A stretch of DNA of 64,000 nucleotides from Bicyclus anynana (GCF_947172395.1 NC_069110.1:1-64000), one strand, 5' to 3'; positions 14,513-25,275 are shown, counted from the stretch's first letter. The notes: a model not told the origin generated them from the letters alone. Program-made: numbers and translations.

Positions 14513-17500
14513 AGTTGTTCCGGAAGTCCCTCAAGTATACAAATGTAAGGTAGTCCAAGCAAACCTGCGAAAAAGCAAGCTGGCCAGCCAAGAACTCCAC
14601 ATTGAAGCTGTTAAAATTGGATTTGGGTTTGCCCTTATTCAGGAACCGTATGTTGGAGCGAGAGGAGAAATAATGCAAAAAGAAGGATATAGAATTGTTC
14701 AACGCACACAAAACCGAAAAAAACCAGTGAAGGCGGCAATTGTTGTATTTAATAATGATATACAGATTATTGAACAACCTACGGCCACTACAGAAAATAT
14801 AGTCGTTGCAGTACTCAAAACTAGTGCATGGGAAATGGGAGTGATCTCCGCATACTTTGAGGATAGCCTCCCCGTGGACCCATATTTAACACAATTGAAA
14901 ATTTTAGTTGAAAAGTTGCAAACAAAATATATTCTAATTGGGGGGGATTTTAATTCATGGAGTCCATGGTGGGGCAGTAATGAGGAAGATCACAGAGGGA
15001 AAGAAGTTCACGGGTTACTTACAGAACTAAACATGCACGTCTTAAACGAGGGTACTACTCCCACATTCTTTACAATAAGAAACGGCCGGGAATATAAAAG
15101 CAGGGTGGATGTTACAGCATGCAACCAAGAGCTACTGGGACTTATAGAGGATTGGAAAGTTGACGAAGAGATGACAAGTTCGGATCATAATTCGATAACT
15201 TTCACCATAAACCTCAAAAAGTCCTCAGTGAAAAGATTAAGGAAAACTACAAGAATATTTAACACAAGAAAAGCAGACTGGGAAAAATTTAAGCTAGAAT
15301 TGATCAAAGAACTAAACATGCAAAACATAACAGAACAAGCAGTAATAAATATAAATGGAAAAGAAAGTCTGGATGGGTTAGTAAATAAATATATAGAAAG
15401 CGTTACAGTAGCATGCAATCAAGCAATACCAGAAATAAAAAATAAAAAAAAGGAATACTTACCTTGGTGGAACGGCGAACTGCAGAAGCTGAAAAGAGAC
15501 ATGATGACCAAGAAGTGTAGAATCCGCTGCGCTGCTCCCCGACGTAGACCACGGGTCGTAGAAGAATATCTAAAATCAAAAGAAACATATGAAAAAGAAT
15601 CGATTAAAGCACAAATAAATAGTTGGAAAAATTTTTGTAGTACTCAAGATCGGGAAAGTCTATGGGATGGAATATACCGGGTGATCAGGACAACGTCGAA
15701 TAGGTACGAAGATCAACCGCTGGTGAGAAATGGTGTCCCGTTAAGTCCTGAGAACTCGGTTAAACTCCTAGCAACTACATTCTTCCCGAAGGACCTGGAA
15801 ACAGAAGATAACCCGGAACACACACAAATCAGGAACAAAGCTAAAATTACAGATTCACTTATGGAAAATGACAAACAAGATCCACCGTTTACCACAACAG
15901 AGCTCCTGAGTGTAACGAGCAGCTTTAATCCCAGGAAAGCACCAGGACCGGATAACCTTACTGCGGACATCTGCACTGAGGCCATACTGTCAAATACGGA
16001 GGTGTTTCTTGCAATAGTAAATAAGTGCCTAGAAATACATCATTTCCCAGCATTATGGAAGGAAGCAGTGATAGTAGTACAAAGGAAACCGGGAAAAGCC
16101 GATTATAACCAGGCCAAATCTTACCGCCCGATAGGTCTACTATCGATATTCGGAAAGATTCTGGAGAAACTGATGGTACGCAGAATTCGATGGCACTTAT
16201 TACCTAAAGCGAACCCCAGACAGTATGGCTTCGTGCCCCAGCGTAGTACAGAGGACTCCCTCTATGATCTGGCGTCACACATACGCGGCAATTTGCTTAG
16301 CAAACTGATAAGCGTAGTTGTTTCGCTAGATATTGAGGGGGCCTTTGATAACGCGTGGTGGCCTGCCATAAAATGCAGACTGGCAGAGAAAAGATGCCCA
16401 CAAAACATCCGGAAACTGGTTACTAGCTATCTAGAGGATAGACTGGTGAAAGTTCGTTATGCCGACCAGGAATATGTGACAGAAACATCGAAAGGTTGCG
16501 TACAAGGCTCCATAAGTGGACCCACGTTTTGGAATGTACTGTTGGATCCTCTGCTGGACGGAATAACAAAAAGGGGTATATATTGTCAGGCGTTCGCCGA
16601 TGACGTTGTTTTGGTTTTTTCCGGACACTCGTCCACCATGATAGAAGACCAGGCTAATCGTGTTCTCAGCTATGTGTACGAGTGGGGTGTGCAAAATAAA
16701 TTGAACTTCGCACCCCACAAGACAAATGCAATGGTGGTGACAAACAAAATTAAATACGACACCCCACGCGTACGCATGGCGGGGTCCACGATTGAGATGG
16801 TAGACGAAATAAAAATATTAGGACTAATTCTGGACAAGAAATTAACATTCAACAGTCATGTAAAACATGTGTGTACGAAAGTTCTAAATATTTACAAACC
16901 GTTAGCCAGATCGGCCAAAATAAATTGGGGACTGAGGCCGGAAATAATTAAGACAATCTACGTCTCAGTAATCGAACCAATAGTTCTATATGGGGCAAGC
17001 ATTTGGGCTCCCGCGGCTCAAAAGTTGACCATACAAAAACACCTCAACGCAATACAAAGAGGCTTTGCTTTAAAAATATTAAAAGCGTACAGAACTGTGT
17101 CACTCACTGCGGCTCTCGCACTAGCGGGACTTGTTCCTCTTGACTTGAGAGTTCAAGAAGCTGCAAGTTTATTTATAGCGAAACGCGGGAAGCCGCAGGG
17201 AGAGATAGCTGAACTTGCAGTCGAAAAGAAGAAACGCTTCTTTGATTTGCCTCATCCAGCGTGTGAGATAGAAATCAATTTTGACAAAGTCAACGACATG
17301 GACGACCTCGTGGCCAGAAGAAACACAACAGGAGAAATAGAAATGTATACAGATGGAAGCAAAATCGGTGGTAAGGTCGGCGCAGCCCTGACATACTGGA
17401 AAAACGACAAAGAAATAGGAAAGAAAAAGTTTCTCCTAGCCACGCAATGTACAGTATACCAGGCTGAACTCTATGCGCTGTACCAAGCCACTGAAATTGC

Positions 17501-18203
17501 TGCAAAACTAAAGGATACAGTAATAAATATATACAGTGATTCAAGATCCTCACTAGAAACAATAAGTAACATTCACACTTACCATCCACTAGCATTCGAA
17601 ATTAGGAAAACCCTGACTAAATTAAAACTGAATAATAAAATTGTTAAACTCTTCTGGATCAAGGCACACGTTGGAGTTGAGGGCAATGAGCGAGCAGACC
17701 AACTAGCAAAAGAAGCTGCACTCACAAAAAAGACAGCCCCCGATTACGACGCGTGCCCTGTATCTTTTATCAAAAGAAGCATAAGAAAAAATTCTATTAG
17801 ACTCTGGAAAGATAGATATACAAAAAGTGATAAAGCTGCAGTCACGAAGTTGTTCTTCCCATGCTTAGAAAGCGCACATGCTATTTTGCGAAAAATAACG
17901 TTAACCCCAACATTAGTCCAGATATTTACCGGCCATGGAGGATTCAGCCAATATTTACACCGCTTTAAGCTACGAGAAAGCCCTGCTTGTGAATGCGATC
18001 CGCAGAACATACAAACCGTGGTCCATATCTTGACTGAATGCCCGATATTCTGTAAACAAAGATTTGAATTAACACAAAACATAGATCAGACGCTAGAAAT
18101 AAACACATTGCACACAATTATGGTAAATAATAAATCAAGAAACATATTTTTAGGATATTGTGAAAAAATAGTTAAGGTAATCATAAATAGAAACAAAGAC
18201 TAA
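14505..18203 (+). CDS. E1 ORF2, endonuclease-reverse transcriptase-RNase H
   Basis: About 1,232 codons are open. The frame opens at 14502 after a TAG and first meets ATG at 14673, inside the endonuclease, so true initiation must be upstream without AUG or by frameshifting. The N-terminal apurinic-type endonuclease has VQANLRKSKLA, QEPYVG, GGDFNSWSPWWGS and SSDHN. A tryptophan-rich stretch before the RT (PWW, WDGIYRVI) sits where TRAS elements have a Myb-like domain. The RT has SYRPIGLLSIFGKILEKL, LDIEGAFD, QGSISGP and the catalytic FADDVVLVF near residue 697. RNase H has TDGSK, AELYALYQATE, SDSRSSLE and HVGVEGNERADQLA. The C-terminal zinc site is CECD...HILTEC. All key residues are present. 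Confidence 0.93.
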   Translation: MAKVVPEVPQVYKCKVVQANLRKSKLASQELHIEAVKIGFGFALIQEPYVGARGEIMQKEGYRIVQRTQNRKKPVKAAIVVFNNDIQIIEQPTATTENIVVAVLKTSAWEMGVISAYFEDSLPVDPYLTQLKILVEKLQTKYILIGGDFNSWSPWWGSNEEDHRGKEVHGLLTELNMHVLNEGTTPTFFTIRNGREYKSRVDVTACNQELLGLIEDWKVDEEMTSSDHNSITFTINLKKSSVKRLRKTTRIFNTRKADWEKFKLELIKELNMQNITEQAVININGKESLDGLVNKYIESVTVACNQAIPEIKNKKKEYLPWWNGELQKLKRDMMTKKCRIRCAAPRRRPRVVEEYLKSKETYEKESIKAQINSWKNFCSTQDRESLWDGIYRVIRTTSNRYEDQPLVRNGVPLSPENSVKLLATTFFPKDLETEDNPEHTQIRNKAKITDSLMENDKQDPPFTTTELLSVTSSFNPRKAPGPDNLTADICTEAILSNTEVFLAIVNKCLEIHHFPALWKEAVIVVQRKPGKADYNQAKSYRPIGLLSIFGKILEKLMVRRIRWHLLPKANPRQYGFVPQRSTEDSLYDLASHIRGNLLSKLISVVVSLDIEGAFDNAWWPAIKCRLAEKRCPQNIRKLVTSYLEDRLVKVRYADQEYVTETSKGCVQGSISGPTFWNVLLDPLLDGITKRGIYCQAFADDVVLVFSGHSSTMIEDQANRVLSYVYEWGVQNKLNFAPHKTNAMVVTNKIKYDTPRVRMAGSTIEMVDEIKILGLILDKKLTFNSHVKHVCTKVLNIYKPLARSAKINWGLRPEIIKTIYVSVIEPIVLYGASIWAPAAQKLTIQKHLNAIQRGFALKILKAYRTVSLTAALALAGLVPLDLRVQEAASLFIAKRGKPQGEIAELAVEKKKRFFDLPHPACEIEINFDKVNDMDDLVARRNTTGEIEMYTDGSKIGGKVGAALTYWKNDKEIGKKKFLLATQCTVYQAELYALYQATEIAAKLKDTVINIYSDSRSSLETISNIHTYHPLAFEIRKTLTKLKLNNKIVKLFWIKAHVGVEGNERADQLAKEAALTKKTAPDYDACPVSFIKRSIRKNSIRLWKDRYTKSDKAAVTKLFFPCLESAHAILRKITLTPTLVQIFTGHGGFSQYLHRFKLRESPACECDPQNIQTVVHILTECPIFCKQRFELTQNIDQTLEINTLHTIMVNNKSRNIFLGYCEKIVKVIINRNKD

Positions 18204-18382
18204 CATTAGAAATACGAAAATATATAAATTGTTACTATGTCATACTTTGGTAATAGAGATTCACTGTATTTCATATATTATTAGAATATATAAATTTACA
18301 TGGATATACATTACACGGGGTATCACAGAGTAGGAATAATATAAAATGCAAATGTAAAAGAACCATAAAAGTAATACCAAGG

Positions 18383-18432
18383 TCTCCAACATACGTCGGA
18401 GGAGTGCAGCTATCCCCACCCAAAACGGGGAT
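18383..18432 (+). promoter_or_regulatory. E1 3'-terminal twin hairpins
   Basis: Two consecutive inverted repeats directly precede the poly(A): CTCC (18383-18386) with GGAG (18397-18400), then ATCCCC (18411-18416) with GGGGAT (18427-18432). Equivalent pairs sit at the 3' ends of E2-E5, so this is probably the RNA signal that the element's own reverse transcriptase recognises. Confidence 0.75.
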
Positions 18433-18455
18433 ATTATAAAAAAAAAAAAAAAAAA

Positions 18456-19602
18456 CCTAACCTAACCTAACCTAACCTAACCTAACCTAACCTAACCTAA
18501 CCTAACCTAACCTAACCTAACCTAACCTAACCTAACCTAACCTAACCTAACCTAACCTAACCTAACCTAACCTAACCTAACCTAACCTAACCTAACCTAA
18601 CCTAACCTAACCTAACCTAACCTAACCTAACCTAACCTAACCTAACCTAACCTAACCTAACCTAACCTAACCTAACCTAACCTAACCTAACCTAACCTAA
18701 CCTAACCTAACCTAACCTAACCTAACCTAACCTAACCTAACCTAACCTAACCTAACCTAACCTAACCTAACCTAACCTAACCTAACCTAACCTAACCTAA
18801 CCTAACCTAACCTAACCTAACCTAACCTAACCTAACCTAACCTAACCTAACCTAACCTAACCTAACCTAACCTAACCTAACCTAACCTAACCTAACCTAA
18901 CCTAACCTAACCTAACCTAACCTAACCTAACCTAACCTAACCTAACCTAACCTAACCTAACCTAACCTAACCTAACCTAACCTAACCTAACCTAACCTAA
19001 CCTAACCTAACCTAACCTAACCTAACCTAACCTAACCTAACCTAACCTAACCTAACCTAACCTAACCTAACCTAACCTAACCTAACCTAACCTAACCTAA
19101 CCTAACCTAACCTAACCTAACCTAACCTAACCTAACCTAACCTAACCTAACCTAACCTAACCTAACCTAACCTAACCTAACCTAACCTAACCTAACCTAA
19201 CCTAACCTAACCTAACCTAACCTAACCTAACCTAACCTAACCTAACCTAACCTAACCTAACCTAACCTAACCTAACCTAACCTAACCTAACCTAACCTAA
19301 CCTAACCTAACCTAACCTAACCTAACCTAACCTAACCTAACCTAACCTAACCTAACCTAACCTAACCTAACCTAACCTAACCTAACCTAACCTAACCTAA
19401 CCTAACCTAACCTAACCTAACCTAACCTAACCTAACCTAACCTAACCTAACCTAACCTAACCTAACCTAACCTAACCTAACCTAACCTAACCTAACCTAA
19501 CCTAACCTAACCTAACCTAACCTAACCTAACCTAACCTAACCTAACCTAACCTAACCTAACCTAACCTAACCTAACCTAACCTAACCTAACCTAACCTAA
19601 CC
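18456..19602. repeat. Telomeric (CCTAA)n spacer between E1 and E2
   Basis: About 1.15 kb of uninterrupted CCTAA repeat separates the poly(A) of E1 from the first base of E2. No variant unit is visible. Confidence 0.97.
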
Positions 19603-20000
19603 ACACCTCCCAAAGACATAGTTTAGATTATAAATTGGACCATTAGGAGGCAATTTACACCTCCTAATACTACTAGGTTAGGTTTAAGAATCTCTAATTA
19701 TTATTGTTTGTTGACTCTGGGAGGCTTTACACCTCCCAGCTTTCTTAAACCATAATTTCGACTGTTGGGAGGCTTTACACCTCCCAGCTATCTTAGTTAA
19801 ATTGTTGACTGTTGGAAGGCCTCTACACCTTCCAACTTTTTAGGTTAGATATTTATTGAATAAGGTTAGGTTTTTAATTATTTATTGACTGATAGGAGAC
19901 TTTACATCTCCAATCAATTGGTTTAGGTACTTATTAGTGTAGATTCTAGTTATTAACGACTGTCACTGGGAGACCGATATTACCCATATATATTACCCAT
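19603..20000 (+). promoter_or_regulatory. 5' leader hairpin array of E2 (best preserved)
   Basis: A half copy at 19603 is followed by hairpins at 19642-19668 (9-bp stem), 19717-19739 (8 bp), 19766-19786 (7 bp), 19811-19836 (9 bp), 19895-19911 (5 bp) and a decayed one near 19970-19990. The 19811 copy has GTTGGAAGG with CCTTCCAAC and the 19895 copy has GGAGA with TCTCC, so both arms changed together relative to the common GGGAGG/CCTCCC. Each is led by GAC and has a loop ending in ACA. Stem covariation argues for selected structure and against chance repeats. Confidence 0.8.
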
Positions 20001-20014
20001 CTAACACACTACAA

Positions 20015-21301
20015 ATGGCTTCGAAGGCCTCAAACACCAGGAACTCAAACATCGCAAGCATCAACATGAAACATATGGAAACAGAGCCACGCAAAAAGCC
20101 CCCAGTTAAACCTCCATCACCAGAAATGCCTTATTTGGCAAAGTCGGCATCAGAAGGCCCACTGGAAGAACTTGGAACAGTAGCAAACCGACTCTTTCAG
20201 GAGGCCAAACTCCAACTAGAGCAGTCGGGTAATCTTAAGGCTTCAATAAAGGAGACGGTCATAGAGTGCCTCTCCTGCCTTTACGCAATAACACTTCGTC
20301 TTAGCGGCGGTATACCATCTCCTGCCGCCCCGACTGCTACTGCTGCCGACTTTGCAAGAGAAGTGATGGTTGAGCTTCAGCAGCAACGGGAATTGGTTGT
20401 CGCAGTCAGGGCCGATCTGAGTGACGTCAAAGACCAGGTCCACAAAATCAGTGATAATGTGGAAAAATATAAGGTCACTGACGGAATATCATACGCGGCG
20501 GTGGCTGCGACGGCCAGACCTGTTGGCCTATCCTCCCTTACTCGCCCTGTCCACTCTATGGTCGTGTCCTCGGTGGATGCTCACGACACCAGCGAGGATG
20601 TCATTAACAAAATTCGCTCAGCCGTGAGCGCCAAGACCTCCGGCATACGAGTGGACAGGTTGAGGAAAGCGCGAGAGCAAAAAGTGGTGTTGGGTTGCCA
20701 GACGCGAGAAGAGCTGGCCAAAGTAGCGGAGAAGCTACGGACTGGCAACCCAACATTGCTGATGGAGGAAAAAGCCAACAGAGACCCACTCGTCATTTTG
20801 CACAATGTGCTTAACATCAACAGTGACGAGGATGTCCTGGGCGCTCTCGAAAGGCAAAACGCCGCCATTCTGGGAGCGATACCTGCAGATGACTACAGGG
20901 CGACCGTGCGGTTCAGAAGGAAGGCGAGGAACCCGCTCGAGAGCCATGTGGTCTTGCAGGTGTCGCCACCAGTTTGGAGAAACCTTGTGGCGATAGGAAA
21001 AGTACATATAGACCTTCAGCGGGTACAGGTCAAAGACCAGTCTCCACTAGTACAGTGCTCCAGGTGTCTTGAATACGGGCATGGACGGAAGAATTGCACG
21101 GAATCCGTGGACACCTGCAGCCACTGTGCGGGTTCACATCTGCGCATAGACTGTCCAGTGTGGAAGGCTGGTGACAAACCCATCTGTCGCAATTGCCAGA
21201 GCGCCAAACTTGAAATAACGGACCATAATTGTTTCGAAGAAAAATGCCCGATTAGGAAGAAGTGGGACGCTCTGGCGAGAGCGAGAGTGGCGTACTGCTA
21301 A
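20015..21301 (+). CDS. E2 ORF1, Gag-like protein
   Basis: This 428-aa protein starts at an ATG in the context ACAAATGGC. It is about 80 residues shorter than the E1 and E3 Gags because the charged N-terminal half is reduced. It shares with the E4 Gag the block around residues 40-95 (LFQEAKLQLEQSGN, then IKETVIECL). The conserved central block (SEDVINKIRSAVSAKTSGIR) and three C-terminal zinc knuckles (CSRC...H...C, CSHC...H...C, CRNC...H...C) are present. It ends VAYC, and the TAA overlaps the ORF2 frame. The role inferred from the family is RNA binding and telomere targeting. Confidence 0.93.
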   Translation: MASKASNTRNSNIASINMKHMETEPRKKPPVKPPSPEMPYLAKSASEGPLEELGTVANRLFQEAKLQLEQSGNLKASIKETVIECLSCLYAITLRLSGGIPSPAAPTATAADFAREVMVELQQQRELVVAVRADLSDVKDQVHKISDNVEKYKVTDGISYAAVAATARPVGLSSLTRPVHSMVVSSVDAHDTSEDVINKIRSAVSAKTSGIRVDRLRKAREQKVVLGCQTREELAKVAEKLRTGNPTLLMEEKANRDPLVILHNVLNINSDEDVLGALERQNAAILGAIPADDYRATVRFRRKARNPLESHVVLQVSPPVWRNLVAIGKVHIDLQRVQVKDQSPLVQCSRCLEYGHGRKNCTESVDTCSHCAGSHLRIDCPVWKAGDKPICRNCQSAKLEITDHNCFEEKCPIRKKWDALARARVAYC

Positions 21302-24300
21302 AGGCGCACCGGGCACCCAGGACATAAATGCTGCTGCTGCTGCTTCAAAGCTCGATTACAGGATCGTCCAGGCTAACCTGCGACGAGCAAAACTGGCCAC
21401 AAAAGAACTCCTGTGGGAGTGTCATAAAAGGAGGGTCAGCTTCGCAATGGTGCAGGAACCATATGTCGGTGCACATGGGGAACTTGTTCAAGGAAGAGGC
21501 TACAGGGTTGTCCAGGGAGCGCGCGACAGGACAAAACCGGTCAAAGCCGCGGTTGTAGTGTTCGAGGAAGACCTGATAGTGATCGAACACCCGACACTAA
21601 CAACAGAAAACATCGCAGTGGCAACCCTGAAGACGCATTCCTGGGAAATATGTGTCGTTTCTATCTATTTTGAGGGTGATGAGCCCATTGAACCCTACCT
21701 TGCGCATGTGCAAAAAATCAAGAACACGGTTCAGTGCAAATATTTGATTATCGGAGGAGACTTTAATGCCTGGAGCACGTGGTGGGGTAGTGATTCAGAA
21801 GATCATAGAGGCGAAGCAGTTGCGGGTTGTATAGCTGAGATGGAAATGCACATATTAAATGAGGGTACTGTTCCAACATTTTTCACAATAAGAAATGGCC
21901 AAGTTTGCAAAAGTAGAGTTGATATTACGGCGTGCAGTGAAGATCTGTTAGGTGTTATTAAGGACTGGACGGTAGACGAAGGTCTCACCAGCTCCGATCA
22001 TAATGCAATAACATTTACAATCGAGCTAAACAAATCAGAAATACACAGACAGACAAAAACTACTCGAATCTATAATACCAAAAAAGCAAAATGGGATGTG
22101 TTTAGGCAGCAAATTAGTAAGCAATTAGAATATAATAAAGTCACCTTAGAAGAAATAGCAAAAATAAATACAGAAAAAGAACTTGAAGATTTAATAACGA
22201 AATTTACAAATAGCATCAATGAAGCATGCAAAACAGCCATACCCAAAATTAAGAAAAGGGTAAAAATAGACTTACCTTGGTGGACTACGGAGCTGGAGCA
22301 TCTAAAGAAAGATATGAGAACGAAGAAACGCCGCATCAGGTGTGCCGCACCGCGCAGAAAACAGCACGTCATCGAAGAGTACCTGCAAGCAAAAGAAAAA
22401 TATACATTAGAAGCAGTCGTTGCACAGGAGAAAAGCTGGAAAGACTTCTGTAGTACCCAAAATCGAGAAAGCGTCTGGGATGGTATCTACAGAGTGATAA
22501 GAAGAACGGCTAAAAAATTTGAGGATCAGCTACTTGTGAAGGATGGAAAATTTATGTCTCCTAAAGAATCCACCAATCATCTGGCAAATGTTTTCTTCCC
22601 GAAAGACGAGGAAGACGAAGACAACTTAGAACATAGAAACATACGGGAGAAAGCCAAGGAGATAGAAAAAAGTACATTGCAAGGAGAAAAAGACCCGCCC
22701 TTTACAAGAGAAGAACTCCTCTATGTATTAAAAACTTTCAATCCTAAAAAAGCCCCAGGAGGAGAAGGATTTACAGCGGACATCTGTTCAAATGCCATAC
22801 GCGTCGACGAGAACATCTTTCTTGCAATTGTCAACAAGTGCCTAGAATTATCGTGCTTCCCAATATCTTGGAAAAAGGCTACGGTTATAGTCCTAAGGAA
22901 ACCTGGAAAGAAGGACTACAGTCAAGCTAAATCATACAGGCCCATAGGACTGTTGCCGATCCTGGGAAAGATATTGGAGAAGATGATAATAAGGAGAGTT
23001 CGATGGCACTTGTTGCCAAAAGCAAACCCAAGACAGTACGGGTTCGTGCCTCAGCGTGGGACCGAGGACGCCCTCTATGATCTGGTCCAACACATACGGA
23101 ATAACCTTGATAGTAAGCTTATCAACGTAGTCGTATCACTAGACATAGAGGGTGCCTTCGATAGCGCGTGGTGGCCTGCGATAAAGTGCCGGCTGATCGA
23201 TAAGGAGTGTCCCGATAACTTAAACAAAATCATAAGTAGTTACCTTAAAGACAGAAAAGTCAGCGTCCGTTATGCCGATAATGAAAGTGTCGTCGCCACT
23301 TCGAAAGGATGTATCCAGGGCTCGATAGCGGGCCCGACATTCTGGAACATCCTTCTGGATCCTCTACTTGACCTCATAGACAGGAGCAAGGTACACTGCC
23401 AGGCTTTCGCAGACGACATTGTTCTGGTGTTCTCCGGCGGATCAGTGGCTGCAATCGAGGACCAAGCAAATCGGGTGCTAAACTGTGTGTATGAGTGGGG
23501 CGTAATAAATAAATTGAAGTTTGCGCCTCAAAAAACGAGTGCTATGGTAGTCACAAAGAAACTGAAATATGACACCCCGCGTATACACATGGGTGGCGCC
23601 CAAATACAGCTAGTAGAAGAGTTTAAAATCCTAGGTCTAATACTCGATAGCAAATTAACATTTAACAGCCACGTAAAGTATGTATGCACAAAAGCATTAA
23701 ACATATACAAACCCCTTGCAAGATCCGCAAAAATTAACTGGGGACTTTCCGCCGAAATCATCAGGATAATGTACATAGCTGTCATTGAACCGATCATACT
23801 GTACGCAGCCAACGTATGGGCTCCGGCTGCGATGAAAATATCAGTTCAAAAACAACTGAATACAGTTCAACGAGGCTTTGCACAGAAAATGTGCAAGGCG
23901 TACAGAACTGTTTCCCTGAATGCTGCTCTGGTTCTTACTGGCTCTATACCTCTTGATTTAAGGGCCCTAGAGTGTATGGAGTTATATGAAGCGAAAAGAG
24001 GAAAGCCGCAGTTTGCCTTAGGAGACAGGGAAATAGAAACGAAAGTATGCTTTCTGGAAGCAGTGCATCCAGCAAGAGAGACGGTCGAGGCTTACACTTG
24101 TCTTGAGGATTTAAGCACTAAGACGATCGAAGAGAACAGCATAGAGGGACTGAGTATATTCACGGATGGCAGCAAAATTGATGGCAAAGTTGGTGCAGCG
24201 CTGTCATGCTGGGAAGGCGGGAATGAAACACGGAACAGTAAATTTCTCTTAGGGAGCTACTGCACCGTGTTTCAAGCCGAGATCTATGCACTATACCAAG

Positions 24301-25016
24301 CCACAGAAATTGCTCTAAAATATAATAAGCCAATCGTCAATATACTCAGTGACTCAAGATCAGCTTTAGATAGCATACTGTATCCGAATAGGTTTCACCC
24401 CCTGGCATATAAAATAAGAAAAAATTTAACAAAAATCAAGGAAAAATCAAATGTCATTCGGCTCTTTTGGATAAGGGCACATGTTGGAGTTGAAGGGAAT
24501 GAACGCGCCGATACTTTAGCCAAAGATGCAAGTAAAAAGAAAACCGCACCCAACTACGACATGTGTCCCTTGTCATTCATAAAGCAACTAATTCGGAAAA
24601 ATACAATAAAAGTCTGGAATGCAAAATACCAAGAAGGAGAAACCGCGTCAGTAACCAAACTGTTTTTCCCGGACGTAATGAGTGCTCATAGGGCAATAAA
24701 GAAGGTGAAGCTGACACCAGTTCACATTCAAATATTGACAGGACACGGAGGGTTTGGACAGTATCTAAACCGATTCAAACGTAAGGACAGCCCTTCGTGC
24801 CAATGTGACCCGAATAGCGAAGAAACAGTGATTCACATCCTCACCGAGTGCCCTATAAACGGCAAGGACCGTTTTGAGACGGAACAAATAATAAATAGTA
24901 AAATAACTAAAGACACATTATCGCTCATCATAAACAATAAGAAAAACCAACAAGCATTCCTAAAATACTGCAGTGTAGTGGCGACGAAAGCTTTTAAAAA
25001 TAATAAAACAACATAG
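21294..25016 (+). CDS. E2 ORF2, endonuclease-reverse transcriptase-RNase H
   Basis: About 1,240 codons are open in the +1 frame relative to ORF1. The first in-frame ATG downstream of ORF1 (21447) falls inside the endonuclease just before VQEPYVG, so it would lose the VQANLRRAKLA motif and cannot be the functional start. Endonuclease motifs are QEPYVG, GGDFNAWSTWWGS and SSDHN. RT motifs are SYRPIGLLPILGKILEK, LDIEGAFD, QGSIAGP and FADDIVLVF. RNase H motifs are TDGSK, AEIYALYQATE, SDSRSALD and HVGVEGNERADTLA. A CX1C...H...C site lies near the end. A histidine-rich variant (ECHKRRVSF) replaces the usual sequence near residue 45. No frameshift or stop is seen, so it is probably active or recently so. 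Confidence 0.93.
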   Translation, partial: TAKGAPGTQDINAAAAASKLDYRIVQANLRRAKLATKELLWECHKRRVSFAMVQEPYVGAHGELVQGRGYRVVQGARDRTKPVKAAVVVFEEDLIVIEHPTLTTENIAVATLKTHSWEICVVSIYFEGDEPIEPYLAHVQKIKNTVQCKYLIIGGDFNAWSTWWGSDSEDHRGEAVAGCIAEMEMHILNEGTVPTFFTIRNGQVCKSRVDITACSEDLLGVIKDWTVDEGLTSSDHNAITFTIELNKSEIHRQTKTTRIYNTKKAKWDVFRQQISKQLEYNKVTLEEIAKINTEKELEDLITKFTNSINEACKTAIPKIKKRVKIDLPWWTTELEHLKKDMRTKKRRIRCAAPRRKQHVIEEYLQAKEKYTLEAVVAQEKSWKDFCSTQNRESVWDGIYRVIRRTAKKFEDQLLVKDGKFMSPKESTNHLANVFFPKDEEDEDNLEHRNIREKAKEIEKSTLQGEKDPPFTREELLYVLKTFNPKKAPGGEGFTADICSNAIRVDENIFLAIVNKCLELSCFPISWKKATVIVLRKPGKKDYSQAKSYRPIGLLPILGKILEKMIIRRVRWHLLPKANPRQYGFVPQRGTEDALYDLVQHIRNNLDSKLINVVVSLDIEGAFDSAWWPAIKCRLIDKECPDNLNKIISSYLKDRKVSVRYADNESVVATSKGCIQGSIAGPTFWNILLDPLLDLIDRSKVHCQAFADDIVLVFSGGSVAAIEDQANRVLNCVYEWGVINKLKFAPQKTSAMVVTKKLKYDTPRIHMGGAQIQLVEEFKILGLILDSKLTFNSHVKYVCTKALNIYKPLARSAKINWGLSAEIIRIMYIAVIEPIILYAANVWAPAAMKISVQKQLNTVQRGFAQKMCKAYRTVSLNAALVLTGSIPLDLRALECMELYEAKRGKPQFALGDREIETKVCFLEAVHPARETVEAYTCLEDLSTKTIEENSIEGLSIFTDGSKIDGKVGAALSCWEGGNETRNSKFLLGSYCTVFQAEIYALYQATEIALKYNKPIVNILSDSRSALDSILYPNRFHPLAYKIRKNLTKIKEKSNVIRLFWIRAHVGVEGNERADTLAKDASKKKTAPNYDMCPLSFIKQLIRKNTIKVWNAKYQEGETASVTKLFFPDVMSAHRAIKKVKLTPVHIQILTGHGGFGQYLNRFKRKDSPSCQCDPNSEETVIHILTECPINGKDRFETEQIINSKITKDTLSLIINNKKNQQAFLKYCSVVATKAFKNNKTT

Positions 25017-25202
25017 GGAAAATTTTAGTATATTATATGGGTTAATGTAGATCTATAGTATTGCATTTATTATAAGAATAAATACATTTACTTTGATAAA
25101 AATTAGCATGCGTATAATATAATAAAATTGCTAAATAAAATTAAAATTATGCTATAAAATCAAACAAACTAAACGTGCATTAATCGACAAAGCAAATAAG
25201 GA

Positions 25203-25246
25203 CTCTGGCACCCGCCAGAGGAACTAGAACTTCTCCAGAATGGGGA
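25203..25246 (+). promoter_or_regulatory. E2 3'-terminal twin hairpins (covarying variant)
   Basis: CTCTGGC (25203-25209) pairs with GCCAGAG (25214-25220). The next stem is TCTCC (25232-25236) with GGGGA (25242-25246), using one G-U pair. Compared with the CTCCGA/TCGGAG stems of E4 and E5, two positions changed on both arms, which is strong evidence that the fold itself is conserved. Confidence 0.8.

Positions 25247-25275
<29 letters not shown>

Larger units (their letters stand above)
12666..18455 (+). mobile_element. E1: full-coding TRAS-like telomere-specific non-LTR retrotransposon
   Basis: A 5.8-kb element lies between telomeric repeats. The left junction is CCTAACC followed by GACTATTT; the right end is an A tract (18438-18455) that runs into CCTAA. 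This arrangement fits a bottom-strand nick between T and A of TTAGG priming on the poly(A), and a top-strand cut between C and T, as established for Bombyx TRAS1. SART elements insert in the opposite orientation. It has a 5' leader with hairpins, ORF1 (12980-14512), ORF2 (about 14505-18203), an AT-rich 3' UTR and two terminal hairpins. Both ORFs are open, so it could be autonomous. Its Gag start and 3' UTR are closest to those of E3. Confidence 0.93.
19603..25275 (+). mobile_element. E2: full-coding TRAS-like retrotransposon, second subfamily
   Basis: This 5.7-kb element begins ACACCTCCC right after telomeric CC and ends in an A tract (25248-25275) running into CCTAA. The first bases are the right half of a leader hairpin, so the 5' end lies inside the hairpin array, through 5' truncation or a start site there. 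It contains seven leader motifs, ORF1 (20015-21301), ORF2 (about 21294-25016) and an AT-rich 3' UTR with twin hairpins. The Gag start and the C-terminal ORF2 sequence ally it with E4 and E5 rather than with E1 and E3. ORF1 is richer in G and C than in the other elements. Confidence 0.93.
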
